The notes under the pieces are model-generated. The model saw only the letters and a program-made list of their open reading frames with translations, was not told the DNA's origin and searched no databases. Below, piece after piece: positions 1-10,251 of a DNA stretch of 64,000 bases. Each line of letters starts with the position of its first letter. Within the stretch, counting starts at the first letter, position 1. The stretch spans positions 37,864-101,863 of the forward strand of contig NZ_JABBJF010000017.1 in NCBI RefSeq assembly GCF_014218705.1. Direction: 5' to 3'. The DNA comes from Kluyvera sichuanensis (GTDB taxonomy: Bacteria > Pseudomonadota > Gammaproteobacteria > Enterobacterales > Enterobacteriaceae). A program made the position numbers and the translations under genes.

Positions 1-744
1 GGCGATAAAGAAGCGCCGGTTTACGCCTGTCTGGTCGGTAAAGGTATCACCTTCGACTCCGGCGGCTACAGCATCAAACAGAGCGCGTTCATGGACTCCA
101 TGAAGTCCGATATGGGCGGTGCCGCAACCGTGACCGGTGCGCTGGCGCTGGCGATTACTCGCGGCCTGAACAAGCGCGTAAAACTGTACCTATGCTGTGC
201 GGATAACCTGATCAGCGGCAACGCCTTCAAGCTTGGCGATATCATCCACTACCGTAACGGTAAAAATGTGGAAGTGATGAACACCGATGCAGAAGGTCGC
301 CTGGTGCTGGCCGATGGCCTGATTGATGCCAGCGCGCAGAAGCCAGAGCTTATCATCGATGCGGCAACCCTGACCGGGGCGGCCAAAACCGCGCTGGGCA
401 ACGATTACCACGCGCTGTTTAGCTTTGATGACCAGCTGGCGAACCGTCTGCTGGTAAGCGCCAGTGCGGAAAACGAAGCCTTCTGGCGTCTGCCGCTGGC
501 CGAGTTCCACCGCAACCAGCTGCCGTCTAACTTTGCTGAGCTGAACAACACCGGCAGCGCAGCCTACCCGGCAGGCGCAAGCACCGCGGCGGGCTTCCTG
601 TCCCACTTCGTGGAAAACTACCACCAGGGTTGGCTGCACATCGACTGCTCTGCCACCTACCGCAAATCTGCCGTTGAGCAGTGGTCGGCGGGTGCCACCG
701 GGCTGGGTGTGCGGACTATCGCGAATCTGTTGACCGCCGAGTAA
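1..744 (+). CDS. pepB: Peptidase B (M17 leucyl aminopeptidase), 3' part only
   Basis: Cytoplasmic metallo-aminopeptidase of family M17 that removes N-terminal residues from peptides during peptide turnover. The reading frame is open from base 1, so the gene starts upstream of the window; 247 codons are present of a family that is usually about 427 residues. What is visible is the C-terminal catalytic domain, including the M17 signature NTDAEGRL (bases 280-303) and upstream metal-ligand segments such as TFDSGG and DMGGA. It precedes sseB as in E. coli. Identification as PepB rather than PepA rests on this gene order and on the sequence style. Confidence 0.93.
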   Translation, partial: GDKEAPVYACLVGKGITFDSGGYSIKQSAFMDSMKSDMGGAATVTGALALAITRGLNKRVKLYLCCADNLISGNAFKLGDIIHYRNGKNVEVMNTDAEGRLVLADGLIDASAQKPELIIDAATLTGAAKTALGNDYHALFSFDDQLANRLLVSASAENEAFWRLPLAEFHRNQLPSNFAELNNTGSAAYPAGASTAAGFLSHFVENYHQGWLHIDCSATYRKSAVEQWSAGATGLGVRTIANLLTAE

Positions 745-750
745 TCTTTT

Positions 751-838
751 CCCCTCACCCTAACCCTCTCCCCAAAGGGGAGAGGGGACCGTCCGGTTTT
801 CTCCCTCGCCCCTTTGGGAAGAGGGCCGGGGTGAGGGG
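751..838. repeat. REP-like palindromic repeat with nested hairpin
   Basis: The element is bounded by the inverted arms CCCCTCACCC (751-760) and GGGTGAGGGG (829-838). Nested inside is a perfect 10-bp hairpin, CCCTCTCCCC (764-773) and GGGGAGAGGG (777-786) around AAA. No T-tract follows, so it is not an ordinary intrinsic terminator. Dispersed repeats of this type are common between genes in enterobacterial genomes. Confidence 0.75.
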
Positions 839-861
839 TATTCACACCTTCTGGAAGCATT

Positions 862-1638
862 ATGTCTGAAAGCAAAAACGAACTCGAAACGCTGCTGGAA
901 CAGGCGGCAACCGAACCTGCTCATCGCCCAGCCTTTTTCCGCACTTTACTGGAGTCCACCGTCTGGGTTCCCGGCAGCGCAGCCGATGACCAGCAGGTTG
1001 TTGATGACAGCGCCTTAGAATTACAGCACTGGGAAAAAGACGACGGCACCTCCGTCATCCCGTTCTTCACCTCGCTGGAAGCGCTGAAAGAAGCGGTCAC
1101 CACCGAGCAGGCGTTTGTGGTTATGCCGGTGCGCACGCTGTTTGAAATGACGCTTGGCGAAACCTTGTTCCTCAACGCGAAGCTGCCGACCGGCAAAGAG
1201 TTCACCCCGCGTGAAATCAGCCACCTGATTGGTGAAGAGGGCAACCCGCTCAGCACGCAGGAAGTGCTGGAAGGCGGCAGCGCGCTGCTGCTCTCTGAAG
1301 TTGCAGAGCCACCGGCCCAGATGGTGGAGTCGCTGACCACACTGTTCAAAACCCTGAAAACGGTGAAACGTGCGTTTATCTGCTCCATTAAAGAACGTGC
1401 GGACGAACAGCCGAACCTGCTGATTGGTATTGAAGCGGAAGGGGATATCGAAGAGATTATTCACGCCGCGGGCAGCGTAGCAACCGACACCTTACCGGGT
1501 GACGAACCGATTGATATCTGCCAGGTGGTGGAAGGCGAGAAGGGCATTAGCCACTTTATGCTCGCCCATATCACGCCGTTCTATGAAAAACGCTGGGGCA
1601 GTTTCCTGCGTGATTTTAAGCAGAACCGAATCATTTGA
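862..1638 (+). CDS. sseB: SseB, enhanced serine sensitivity protein
   Basis: 258-residue cytoplasmic protein matching E. coli SseB in size, sequence style and position between pepB and sseA. The name comes from the serine-sensitivity phenotype seen on overexpression; the biochemical role is not established. The N-terminal half has an SseB-fold stretch (roughly residues 30-140) containing LFEMTLGETLFLN, and the C-terminal half contains GIEAEGDIEEII. The ATG is preceded by GGAAG. It converges with sseA across a 68-base gap that holds a REP-like sequence. No catalytic motif is recognised. Confidence 0.9.
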   Translation: MSESKNELETLLEQAATEPAHRPAFFRTLLESTVWVPGSAADDQQVVDDSALELQHWEKDDGTSVIPFFTSLEALKEAVTTEQAFVVMPVRTLFEMTLGETLFLNAKLPTGKEFTPREISHLIGEEGNPLSTQEVLEGGSALLLSEVAEPPAQMVESLTTLFKTLKTVKRAFICSIKERADEQPNLLIGIEAEGDIEEIIHAAGSVATDTLPGDEPIDICQVVEGEKGISHFMLAHITPFYEKRWGSFLRDFKQNRII

Positions 1639-1652
1639 GCCGATCCGGTTCT

Positions 1653-1700
1653 ATGGTAGCCCGGGCGAGGCGTTCACGCCGACCCCGGGATGGCACGGCC
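1653..1700. repeat. REP-type palindrome between sseB and sseA
   Basis: GC-rich imperfect palindrome starting GTAGCCCGGGCGAGGCG and continuing through CACGCCGACCCCGGG. The same head occurs near 59938 and, inverted, at 48315-48386, so this is a dispersed family. It lies in a convergent gap, the usual REP location. Confidence 0.65.
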
Positions 1701-1706
1701 CCGTCG

Positions 1707-2552
1707 TTACTTTTGAGGCTCAATCGGCAAATCGTCGCGCGCGCCCCATTCACTCCAGGCACCGTCATACAGCACGACCTCTTTTGCCCCCAACGTCTCC
1801 AGCGCCAGCAGAACCACCGCTGCCGTCACGCCTGAGCCGCAGCTGGTAATAATCGGCTGATTAAGGTCTACGCCCTGACGAGCAAAAATCATTTCCAGCT
1901 CATCAGTGGTTTTCAGCTCGCCGTTGAAAGTCAGTTCGCTCCACGGCACGTTCAGCGCGCCGGGAATATGGCCGCGACGCAGGCCAGGGCGTGGTTCATC
2001 CACTTCGGCATTAAAGCGACCGGCTGGGCGCGCATCGATAATCTGCTTCGAACGTTCATGACTTGCCAGCAGTACATCGGTCAGACGTGCAACGGCGTGG
2101 GCGTTAAACTTAACCTCAAACTCGCCTTCACCGGCATCAACATCGCCCTGTTCGAGCAGCAGTTCATCGCGTTGCCAGCCTGCAAGGCCGCCCGCCAGAA
2201 TAGAGACGTTTTCCACGCCGAAGGTTTTCAGCATCCACCACGCGCGCGGCGCGGAGAACAGATTACCCTCGTCATACACCACTAAATGGCGGTCGCTGCT
2301 CACGCCCAGTTCGCGCATGGCGACGGCAAAAGCTTCCGGGCGCGGCATCATATGCGGCAGCGTCGAGGTGTGGTCGGACAGCGCTTCAATATCAAAGAAC
2401 CGCGCGCCGGGCAGATGGCCTGCACGGTACTCACCCGCCATATCCCGGTGTTCCTGTCCGGGAGGCGCCATTCGCGCATCGATAATTTGAATTGCCGGAT
2501 CGTTTATGTGTTCAGCCAGCCAATCGGCGGCGACAAAGAAAGAGGTGGTCAT
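1707..2552 (-). CDS. sseA: 3-mercaptopyruvate sulfurtransferase
   Basis: Transfers sulfur from 3-mercaptopyruvate to thiol or cyanide acceptors. It has two rhodanese domains: an inactive N-terminal one (about 1-140) with the DARM...GHLPGARFFD segment, and a catalytic C-terminal one (about 155-281). The active-site loop CGSGVTA with Cys238 is the mercaptopyruvate-type loop rather than the CRKGVTA type of thiosulfate rhodaneses. I start it at the ATG ending at 2552 (281 residues), with the ribosome site GGAGG upstream; the frame extends upstream without support. Divergent from yfhM. Confidence 0.95.
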   Translation of the reverse strand: MTTSFFVAADWLAEHINDPAIQIIDARMAPPGQEHRDMAGEYRAGHLPGARFFDIEALSDHTSTLPHMMPRPEAFAVAMRELGVSSDRHLVVYDEGNLFSAPRAWWMLKTFGVENVSILAGGLAGWQRDELLLEQGDVDAGEGEFEVKFNAHAVARLTDVLLASHERSKQIIDARPAGRFNAEVDEPRPGLRRGHIPGALNVPWSELTFNGELKTTDELEMIFARQGVDLNQPIITSCGSGVTAAVVLLALETLGAKEVVLYDGAWSEWGARDDLPIEPQK

Positions 2553-2755
2553 TGAGTGCCTCCATTTGCAATCGTAGAGGAATTGTCGATGTTTTCCGGA
2601 GAGCTGACAAGTTAGCAACGCTGCGGTTGTGATTAAGGCTATATATGAAATCTGAAAATCGGCTCTGTAATGAGCGTGCTATTGGTAAAAGTCACGTTTG
2701 CACATAATACTATGTCAATTAACGAAATAGAGACTTAACGTCAGAGGTTATAAGG

Positions 2756-5700
2756 ATGAAACCGTTCCGTTTAGCCGTGCTTGCTATGCTGGCCGCCTCG
2801 CTCCTGTCCGGGTGCGACGACAGCGACAAAGCGCAGGATGTCAAACCCGTCGCGTCCTCGACGGCGTCGCAAAACGTTGCGCCGGTTAAACCGGATGCCG
2901 CACAGCTGGCGAAACTTGCCCAGCAGAGCGAGGGTAAAGCGCTCACGCTGCTGGATGCCTCAGAGGTTCAGCTCGACGGCGCGGCAACGCTGGTGCTGAC
3001 GTTCTCTATTGCGCTCAATCCCGAGCAGGATTTCAGCAAGACCGTCCACGTGGTGGATAAGAAAAGCGGCAAGGTGGACGGAGCCTGGGAGCTGGCGCCG
3101 AATCTGAAAGAGCTGCGTCTGCGTCATCTGGAGCCGAAGCGCGACCTGATTGTCACCGTTGACCCAGAGCTTGCTGCGCTGAATAAGGCCACCTTCGGCA
3201 CCAGCGTGGAGAAAACGCTGACCACCCGCGATATTGCCCCAAGCGTTGGCTTCGCCAGCCGTGGCTCGCTGCTGCCGGGCAAAGTGGTGGACGGGCTGCC
3301 GGTAATGGTGCTTAACGTGCCGCATGTAGACGTTAACTTCTTCCGCGTGAAGCCGGAGTCGCTGGCGTCGTTTGTCAGCCAGTGGGAGTACCGCAGTTCG
3401 CTTAGCAACTGGGAATCTGACGAACTGCTGAAAATGGCGGATCTGGTTTACACCGGACGTTTCGACCTTAACCCGGCACGCAACACGCGGGAAAAACTGC
3501 TGCTGCCGCTGAAAGATATTGCGCCGCTGCAGCAGTCCGGCGTCTATATCGCGGTGATGAACCCAGCGGGGCAGTACAGCTACAGTAATGCCGCCACGCT
3601 CTTTACTCTCAGCGACGTTGGCGTGTCGCTGCACCGTTATCACAACCAGCTTGACGTATTCACGCAAAGCCTGGAAAACGGCGGGGCCCAGTCGGCGGTT
3701 GAGCTCACGCTGCTCAACGACAAAGGGCAAACCCTGGCGCAGGCGACCAGCGATGCTCAGGGACATGCGGTCCTGAAAACCGACAAAGAGGCTGCGCTGC
3801 TGCTAGCGCGCAAAGAGGGGCAAACCACCTTACTTGATCTCAAACTGCCGGCGCTCGACCTGGCGGAGTTTAACGTTGCAGGTGACCCTGGCTTCAGCAA
3901 GCAGTTCTTTATGTTTGGCCCGCGCGATCTTTATCGTCCCGGTGAAACGGTGATCCTCAACGGCCTGCTGCGCGATGGCGATGGCAAAGCGTTACCGGAA
4001 CAGCCGGTAAAACTTGAGGTGGTGAAACCTGACGGGCAGGTGATCCGCAGCGTCGTCAGCCAGCCGGTGAACGGTCTCTATCAGTTTACCTATCCGCTGG
4101 ATAGCAGTGCGGCAACCGGCATGTGGCATATTCGCGCCAACACCGGCGATAACCAGCCGCGCGAGTGGGATTTCCACGTCGAAGACTTTATGCCTGAACG
4201 TATGGCGCTCAACCTGACGCCGCAGCCGACGCCGCTTGCACCGAGTGATGACGTGAAGTTTGACGTGTCGGGCTACTATCTTTACGGCGCACCGGCTAAC
4301 GGCAATAGCCTGCAGGGGAAACTGTTTTTACGCCCGCTGCGCGAGGCCGTTGCCGCGCTGCCGGGCTTTCAGTTTGGCGATATTGCCGAACAAAACACCA
4401 CCCGCAGCCTTGATGAAATGAATCTGACGCTGGATGCCAAAGGTCACGGCGAAGTGACCACCGCTAGCCAGTGGCAGGAAACGCATTCGCCGCTGCAGGT
4501 GATTCTACAGGCCAGCCTGCTTGAGTCCGGCGGTCGTCCAGTCACTCGCCGCGCCACGCAGGCCATCTGGCCAGCCTCTGAATTGCCGGGTATTCGCCCG
4601 CAGTTCGCCAGCAAGGCGGTCTATGACTACCGCACCGACACTACAGTGAATCAGCCGATCGTTGAAGAAAACAGCCAGGCGGCGTTTGATATCGTCTACA
4701 CCGATGCCAGGGGTGAAAAAAAGGCCGTTTCCGATCTCCAGGTTCGGCTGATTCGCGAACGCCGCGATTACTACTGGAACTGGTCGGAAAGCGACGGCTG
4801 GCAGTCCCGCTTTGATCAAAAAGATCTGGTCGAAGGTGAAGAGACGCTGGCGTTGAAAACCGACGAAACCGGCAAAGTCAGCTTCCCGGTGGAGTGGGGC
4901 GCTTATCGATTAGAAGTGAAGGCACCGAACGATGCGGTGAGCAGCGTGCGTTTCTGGGCAGGCTATAGTTGGCAGGACAACAGCGACGGTAGTGGCGCGG
5001 CGCGCCCGGATCGCGTGACGCTGAAACTCGATAAACCGAGCTACCGTCCTGGCGATACCATCAAGCTGCACGTTGCTGCTCCGGCAGCAGGCAAAGGCTA
5101 TGCGATGGTGGAGTCCAGCGACGGTCCGCTATGGTGGCAGGAAATTAACGTTCCGGCCGAAGGGCTGGATCTCACCATTCCGGTGGATAAAAGCTGGAAT
5201 CGTCACGACCTCTATCTCAGCACGCTGGTGGTGCGTCCGGGGGATAAATCTCGCTCTGCTACGCCGAAGCGGGCGGTGGGCGTATTGCATTTGCCGCTAG
5301 GCGATGAACAGCGTCGTCTGGATGTAACGCTGGAGGGGCCGCAGAAAATGCGTCCCCTCCAGCCGTTGACCGTCAAGGTTAAAGTGAATCGCAAAGAGGG
5401 TGATACGCCGAAGCAAGTAAACGTGCTGCTCTCAGCGGTCGATAGCGGCGTGCTGAGTATTACCGACTACACCACCCCCGATCCATGGCAGGCGTTCTTT
5501 GGTCAGAAACGCTACGGTGCGGATATCTACGACATCTACGGTCAGGTAATTGAAGGCCAGGGGAGACTGGCGAGCCTGCGCTTTGGCGGCGATGGTGATG
5601 AGCTTAATCGTGGCGGCAAACCGCCGGTGAACCACGTCACCATTATTGCCGAACAGGCGCAGCCGGTAACGCTTGATGAGAACGGCGAGAGCACCATTAC

Positions 5701-7702
5701 GCTGCCTATCGGCGATTTTAACGGCGAGCTGAGAGTGATGGCGCAGGCGTGGACGGCGGAAGATTTTGGCCGCAGCGAGTCGAAGGTCGTGGTCGCTGCG
5801 CCGGTGGTGGTTGAACTGAATACGCCGCGCTTTATGGCCGGCGGCGACAGTGCGCGTCTGACGCTGGACGTCACTAACCTGACGGACAAACCGCAGACGC
5901 TCAACGTGCAGATAGTGGCTAATGGCCTGCTGCAGCTGAAAAGTACACCACCGGAACCGGTCACGTTAGAGCCGGGCGTGCGTCACACGCTTTTTGTCCC
6001 GGTTAGCGCAGGTGAAGGCTTTGGTGACGGCGAGATCAGCGTAAGCGTATCGGGCATGACGTTGCCAGGAGAAACCCTGGCCGATCTCCACAAACAGTGG
6101 AAAATCGGCGTGCGTCCGGCCTATCCGGCGCAAACCGTCAATAGCGGTGCGGTGCTGCAACCGGGTGAAAGCTGGAACGTTGCGGAAAATCAGCATCTGA
6201 ATTTCTCTCCGGTGACGCTACAGGGGCAACTGCTGCTGAGCGGCAAACCGCCGCTGAATCTGGCGCGCTATATTCGTGAACTCAAAGCCTATCCGTACGG
6301 GTGCCTGGAGCAGACTGCCAGCGGCCTCTTCCCGCAGCTTTATACCAACGCCGCGCAGCTGAAAACGCTGGGTATCGTGGGTGATAGTGACGATAAACGC
6401 CGTGCAGCGGTCGATATCGGTATCTCGCGCCTGCTGCAAATGCAGAAAGATAACGGCGGCTTTGCGCTGTGGGATAAAAACGGGCCGGAAGAGTATTGGT
6501 TGACCGCCTACGTGATGGACTTCCTGGTGCGCGCGGGCGAGCAGGGCTATAGCGTACCGGCAGAGGCGATTAACAACGGTAACAATCGTCTGCTGCGCTA
6601 CTTGCAGGAGCCGGGGCTGATGAGCGTACGCTATACCGATGATAACGCGGCAAGCCGCTTCGCCATTCAGTCCTATGCCGGTCTGGTGCTGGCGCGGCAG
6701 CAAAAAGCGCCGCTTGGCGCGCTGCGCGAATTGTGGGAACGTCGCGCTCAAGTGGGTTCCGGCCTGCCGTTAATGCAGCTAGGCATTGCGCTAAAAGCAA
6801 TGGGGGATGCGCCACGGAGCGAACAGGCTATCCAGCTTTCGCTCACCACCAAACGTGAGGATCAGCGACGCTGGCTGGCGGACTACGGCAGCGTGCTTCG
6901 CGATAACGCGCTGATGCTTTCGCTGCTGGAAGAGAACAAGCTGCTGCCGGACGCGCAAAATACGTTGCTGCAAACGCTCTCTGAACAGGCGTTCAGCGAG
7001 CGCTGGCTGTCAACCCAGGAGAACAATGCGCTGTTCCTGGCGGCGAAAGGCGTGTTGGATCTCCCCGGCAACTGGCAGGCGCAGACCTCGTTTGAAAGCC
7101 AGCCGCTGCAAGGAGAAAAGGCCCTGACGCGGAATCTTGACGGCGATCAGCTTTCTACATTGACGGTGACCAACAAAGGCGAACAGCCGCTGTGGCTACG
7201 CCTGGATAGCAACGGATACCCGGAAAATGCGCCTGCGGCGTCCAGCAATGTGCTGCACATCGAGCGTCAGTTCTACGGTACCGACGGGCAGCGTAAATCG
7301 CTCTCTTCCCTGCGCAGCGGCGAGCTGGTGCTGGTGAAGCTGGATGTTAACGCCAGTCAAAACGTACCAGACGCGTTGGTTGTCGATATGCTGCCAGCGG
7401 GGCTAGAGCTGGAAAATCAGAATCTTGCGAACAGCAGCGCCAATCTGCAGGACAACGGCACCGCAGTGCAGGAGTGGCTCAACCAGATGCAGCAGGCAGA
7501 TATCCAGCATATGGAGTTCCGTGACGATCGCTTTGTGGCGGCGGTTGCCGTCAGCGCGAATCAGCCGGTCACGCTGGTCTATCTGGCTCGAGCGGTGATG
7601 CCGGGAACCTACCGCGTGCCGCCGTCGCAGGTTGAGTCTATGTATGTACCAGGCTGGCGCGCCGTTGGGGCGGCTGACGATATGCTGATCGTTGTGCCGT
7701 AG
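2756..7702 (+). CDS. yfhM: Bacterial alpha-2-macroglobulin lipoprotein
   Basis: 1648-residue periplasmic protease trap. In the alpha-2-macroglobulin family, cleavage of a bait region springs a conformational change and a reactive thioester captures the protease. The signal peptide ends in the lipobox LLSGC with the lipidated Cys20. The next residue is Asp (+2), the classic inner-membrane retention signal. A series of MG (beta-sandwich) domains runs through most of the protein. The thioester CLEQ lies at residues 1183-1186 within YPYGCLEQT, followed by the alpha/alpha-barrel thioester domain (to about 1480) and the receptor-type C-terminal domain. The start has AGAGG/AAGG upstream. The stop is followed two bases later by pbpC, so the trap and the peptidoglycan enzyme are probably co-translated, as in E. 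coli. Confidence 0.97.
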   Translation: MKPFRLAVLAMLAASLLSGCDDSDKAQDVKPVASSTASQNVAPVKPDAAQLAKLAQQSEGKALTLLDASEVQLDGAATLVLTFSIALNPEQDFSKTVHVVDKKSGKVDGAWELAPNLKELRLRHLEPKRDLIVTVDPELAALNKATFGTSVEKTLTTRDIAPSVGFASRGSLLPGKVVDGLPVMVLNVPHVDVNFFRVKPESLASFVSQWEYRSSLSNWESDELLKMADLVYTGRFDLNPARNTREKLLLPLKDIAPLQQSGVYIAVMNPAGQYSYSNAATLFTLSDVGVSLHRYHNQLDVFTQSLENGGAQSAVELTLLNDKGQTLAQATSDAQGHAVLKTDKEAALLLARKEGQTTLLDLKLPALDLAEFNVAGDPGFSKQFFMFGPRDLYRPGETVILNGLLRDGDGKALPEQPVKLEVVKPDGQVIRSVVSQPVNGLYQFTYPLDSSAATGMWHIRANTGDNQPREWDFHVEDFMPERMALNLTPQPTPLAPSDDVKFDVSGYYLYGAPANGNSLQGKLFLRPLREAVAALPGFQFGDIAEQNTTRSLDEMNLTLDAKGHGEVTTASQWQETHSPLQVILQASLLESGGRPVTRRATQAIWPASELPGIRPQFASKAVYDYRTDTTVNQPIVEENSQAAFDIVYTDARGEKKAVSDLQVRLIRERRDYYWNWSESDGWQSRFDQKDLVEGEETLALKTDETGKVSFPVEWGAYRLEVKAPNDAVSSVRFWAGYSWQDNSDGSGAARPDRVTLKLDKPSYRPGDTIKLHVAAPAAGKGYAMVESSDGPLWWQEINVPAEGLDLTIPVDKSWNRHDLYLSTLVVRPGDKSRSATPKRAVGVLHLPLGDEQRRLDVTLEGPQKMRPLQPLTVKVKVNRKEGDTPKQVNVLLSAVDSGVLSITDYTTPDPWQAFFGQKRYGADIYDIYGQVIEGQGRLASLRFGGDGDELNRGGKPPVNHVTIIAEQAQPVTLDENGESTITLPIGDFNGELRVMAQAWTAEDFGRSESKVVVAAPVVVELNTPRFMAGGDSARLTLDVTNLTDKPQTLNVQIVANGLLQLKSTPPEPVTLEPGVRHTLFVPVSAGEGFGDGEISVSVSGMTLPGETLADLHKQWKIGVRPAYPAQTVNSGAVLQPGESWNVAENQHLNFSPVTLQGQLLLSGKPPLNLARYIRELKAYPYGCLEQTASGLFPQLYTNAAQLKTLGIVGDSDDKRRAAVDIGISRLLQMQKDNGGFALWDKNGPEEYWLTAYVMDFLVRAGEQGYSVPAEAINNGNNRLLRYLQEPGLMSVRYTDDNAASRFAIQSYAGLVLARQQKAPLGALRELWERRAQVGSGLPLMQLGIALKAMGDAPRSEQAIQLSLTTKREDQRRWLADYGSVLRDNALMLSLLEENKLLPDAQNTLLQTLSEQAFSERWLSTQENNALFLAAKGVLDLPGNWQAQTSFESQPLQGEKALTRNLDGDQLSTLTVTNKGEQPLWLRLDSNGYPENAPAASSNVLHIERQFYGTDGQRKSLSSLRSGELVLVKLDVNASQNVPDALVVDMLPAGLELENQNLANSSANLQDNGTAVQEWLNQMQQADIQHMEFRDDRFVAAVAVSANQPVTLVYLARAVMPGTYRVPPSQVESMYVPGWRAVGAADDMLIVVP

Positions 7703-7703
7703 G

Positions 7704-10022
7704 ATGCGTCTTGCCTGGAATATACGCCGCGTCTGGCGATGGCTTGTCGGGGCGGTCGTATTATTATCCGTCAGCATTTTGCTGGCGGATAAGCTCTGGC
7801 CGCTGCCGCTCCATGAAGTCACCCCCGCTAGGGTGGTGGTGGCGGAGGATGGCAGCCCGCTGTGGCGTTTTGCCGATGCGCAGGGGATCTGGCGCTACCC
7901 GGTGACCATCGAAGAGGTGTCGCCGCGCTATCTTGATGCCCTGATTCAGTATGAAGACCGCTGGTTCTGGGATCATCCCGGTGTGAATCCGTTTTCTATT
8001 GCCCGTGCGGCCTGGCAGGATGTGACCTCTGGCCGCGTCGTCTCCGGCGGCAGCACCCTGACCATGCAGGTCGCGCGTCTGCTTGACCCGCACCCGCGAA
8101 CCTTCGGCGGTAAATTTCGTCAGCTCTGGCGCGCGATGCAGCTGGAGTGGCACCTCTCTAAGCGTGACATTCTTACCCTTTATCTTAATCGCGCCCCGTT
8201 TGGCGGCACGCTGCAGGGCATTGGTGCGGCAAGCTGGGCCTATCTCGGAAAACCGCCCGTCCAGCTAAGCTATGCCGACGCTGCATTGCTGGCCGTGTTG
8301 CCGCAGGCGCCGAGCCGATTGCGCCCGGACCGTTGGCCCGAACGGGCTCAGGCCGCACGTAACAAAGTGCTGGACCGCATGCAGGCCCAGCAGGTCTGGT
8401 CCGCCGCGCTGGTGAAAGAAGCCAAAGAGGAGCCGGTGTGGCTGTTTCCTCGGCAGATGCCGCAGCTCGCGCCGCTGTTTGCTCGCCATATACTTGCGCA
8501 GAGCCGGGATGAGAAAGTCGTCACCACTCTGGATGCCGGGCTGCAGCGTCAACTGGAAGAGATGGCGCTGAACTGGAAATCGCGCCTGCCGCCGCGCAGC
8601 TCGCTGGCGATGGTGGTGGTGGATAACCACAATATGAAAGTGCGTGGCTGGGTGGGTTCGGCAGATATCACTGACGACAGCCGTTTTGGCCATGTCGATA
8701 TGGTGACGGCGGTACGTTCACCGGGCTCGGTGCTGAAACCATTTTTGTACGGTCTGGCGCTCGACAGCGCGCTGATTCACCCTGAATCGCTGCTACAGGA
8801 TGTCCCCCGGCGCGTGGGCGACTATCGTCCCGGCAACTTTGATAGCGGTTTCCACGGTCCGGTCAGCATGAGCGAGGCGCTGGTGCGCTCGCTGAATCTC
8901 CCGGCGGTACAGGTGCTGGACGCCTACGGGCCAAAACAGTTTGCCGCGCGTTTGCGTAATGCCGGGCTGCCGCTGATGTTGCCTGCGGGTGCGGAGCCGA
9001 ATCTGTCGCTGATCCTCGGCGGTGCGGGCGCGCGATTGGCGGATATCACCGCGGCCTATAGCGCTCTGGCTCGCCACGGCAAGGTCGGAAAATTACGTAT
9101 GCTGGCGAGTGACCCGCTGGTGGAACGCCCGCTGCTTTCGCCCGGCGCGGCGTGGATCATTCGCCGTATCCTCGCCGGCGAAGCCCAGCCGGTGCCGGAC
9201 GCGTCGTTGCCTCAAGTGGTGCCGCTGGCGTGGAAAACCGGCACCAGCTATGGCTATCGCGACGCATGGGCTATTGGCGTAAATGCTCGCTACAGCATCG
9301 GGATCTGGACGGGCAGACCAGACGGCACGCCGGTTGCCGGGCAGTTCGGGTTTGCCAGCGCGATCCCGCTGCTCAATCAGGTGAGTAACCTGCTGCTTGC
9401 GAATAGTGCGCGCCAGCAGGAAGGTCGCGATCCGCGCCCTACCTCGGTCAGTTCAGCGGAAATTTGCTGGCCGGGCGGGCAGCCGTTACCTGCCGGAGAC
9501 AGCAACTGCCGTCGACGTCTGTCCACCTGGGTACTGGATAACAGCCTGCCGCCGACGCTGCTGCTGCCAGAGCAGGAAGGGATGCAGGGGATTCGCTTCC
9601 CACTGTGGTTGGATGGCGAAGGTAAGCGCGTCGCCGCGGATTGCCCGGATGCTCGTGAAATCACGCTCGACGTCTGGCCGCTGCCGCTGGAGCCGTGGTT
9701 GCCCGTCGGTGAGCGACGTGCCGCGCGATTGCCGCCGGTTTCGACACGTTGCCCACCGCGTCAATTGCAGAATGCCGCCCCGCTGATGCTTTCCGGTATT
9801 CGTGAAGACGCGGTGATCCGGCGCTTGCCCGGGGAGCCGAACGCAAAAATAGTGCTACAGGCGAGTGGTGGAGAAGGGCGACGCTGGTGGTTTCTCAACG
9901 GTGAACCACAGATGAGCGCAGGGAATAGCCTGACCTTAACGCTGACGAACCCGACGCGCTATCAACTGGTGGTGATGGATGAAACCGGGCAGACGTCGGT
10001 GGTGAACTTTACGCTGCAGTGA
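7704..10022 (+). CDS. pbpC: Penicillin-binding protein 1C (glycosyltransferase/transpeptidase-like)
   Basis: Inner-membrane peptidoglycan synthase of 772 residues. After a short cytoplasmic segment and one transmembrane helix (about 10-32) comes a GT51 glycosyltransferase domain containing YEDRWFWDHPG (Glu84) and GGSTLTMQ. The penicillin-binding domain follows, with SVLK (Ser342-Lys345) and KTGTS (511-515). A C-terminal BiPBP_C beta domain occupies about 690-772. An upstream in-frame TTG exists at 7692, but ATG 7704, one base past the yfhM stop codon, is the better start. It has little ribosome site of its own, which suggests coupling to yfhM. The yfhM-pbpC pairing is a conserved module thought to link protease defence to cell-wall repair. 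Confidence 0.96.
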   Translation: MRLAWNIRRVWRWLVGAVVLLSVSILLADKLWPLPLHEVTPARVVVAEDGSPLWRFADAQGIWRYPVTIEEVSPRYLDALIQYEDRWFWDHPGVNPFSIARAAWQDVTSGRVVSGGSTLTMQVARLLDPHPRTFGGKFRQLWRAMQLEWHLSKRDILTLYLNRAPFGGTLQGIGAASWAYLGKPPVQLSYADAALLAVLPQAPSRLRPDRWPERAQAARNKVLDRMQAQQVWSAALVKEAKEEPVWLFPRQMPQLAPLFARHILAQSRDEKVVTTLDAGLQRQLEEMALNWKSRLPPRSSLAMVVVDNHNMKVRGWVGSADITDDSRFGHVDMVTAVRSPGSVLKPFLYGLALDSALIHPESLLQDVPRRVGDYRPGNFDSGFHGPVSMSEALVRSLNLPAVQVLDAYGPKQFAARLRNAGLPLMLPAGAEPNLSLILGGAGARLADITAAYSALARHGKVGKLRMLASDPLVERPLLSPGAAWIIRRILAGEAQPVPDASLPQVVPLAWKTGTSYGYRDAWAIGVNARYSIGIWTGRPDGTPVAGQFGFASAIPLLNQVSNLLLANSARQQEGRDPRPTSVSSAEICWPGGQPLPAGDSNCRRRLSTWVLDNSLPPTLLLPEQEGMQGIRFPLWLDGEGKRVAADCPDAREITLDVWPLPLEPWLPVGERRAARLPPVSTRCPPRQLQNAAPLMLSGIREDAVIRRLPGEPNAKIVLQASGGEGRRWWFLNGEPQMSAGNSLTLTLTNPTRYQLVVMDETGQTSVVNFTLQ

Positions 10023-10029
10023 GTGATAT

Positions 10030-10087
10030 TGCCGGGTGGATAGCGTGATGTAGGCCCGATAAGCGTAGCGCCATCGGGCAAAACCGG
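10030..10087. repeat. REP element downstream of pbpC
   Basis: Contains the stem GCCCGAT (10054-10060) and ATCGGGC (10073-10079) around AAGCGTAGCG-type loop sequence, with a flanking GCCGGGTGG. This is the classic enterobacterial REP unit in an intergenic position. Confidence 0.75.
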
Positions 10088-10167
10088 CGCACAATAGCCA
10101 AACCGGGCTTGTTACAAAATGTGTTGCCTAAAAGTGTTTTATTTTAAAAAAATGTTACCTTCATCCA

Positions 10168-10196
10168 TAGGCAACGACGCATCCGGTCTTTATAAT
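10168..10196 (+). promoter_or_regulatory. Candidate sigma70 promoter of ndk
   Basis: A perfect -10 box TATAAT (10191-10196) is preceded at exactly 17 bases by TAGGCA (10168-10173), a 4/6 match to the -35 consensus. The start codon of ndk lies 56 bases downstream. Confidence 0.65.
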
Positions 10197-10251
10197 CCGC
10201 GCCAGGTCATACAACAGCTGTATGCACGACAACATAAAATTAGAGGTAATC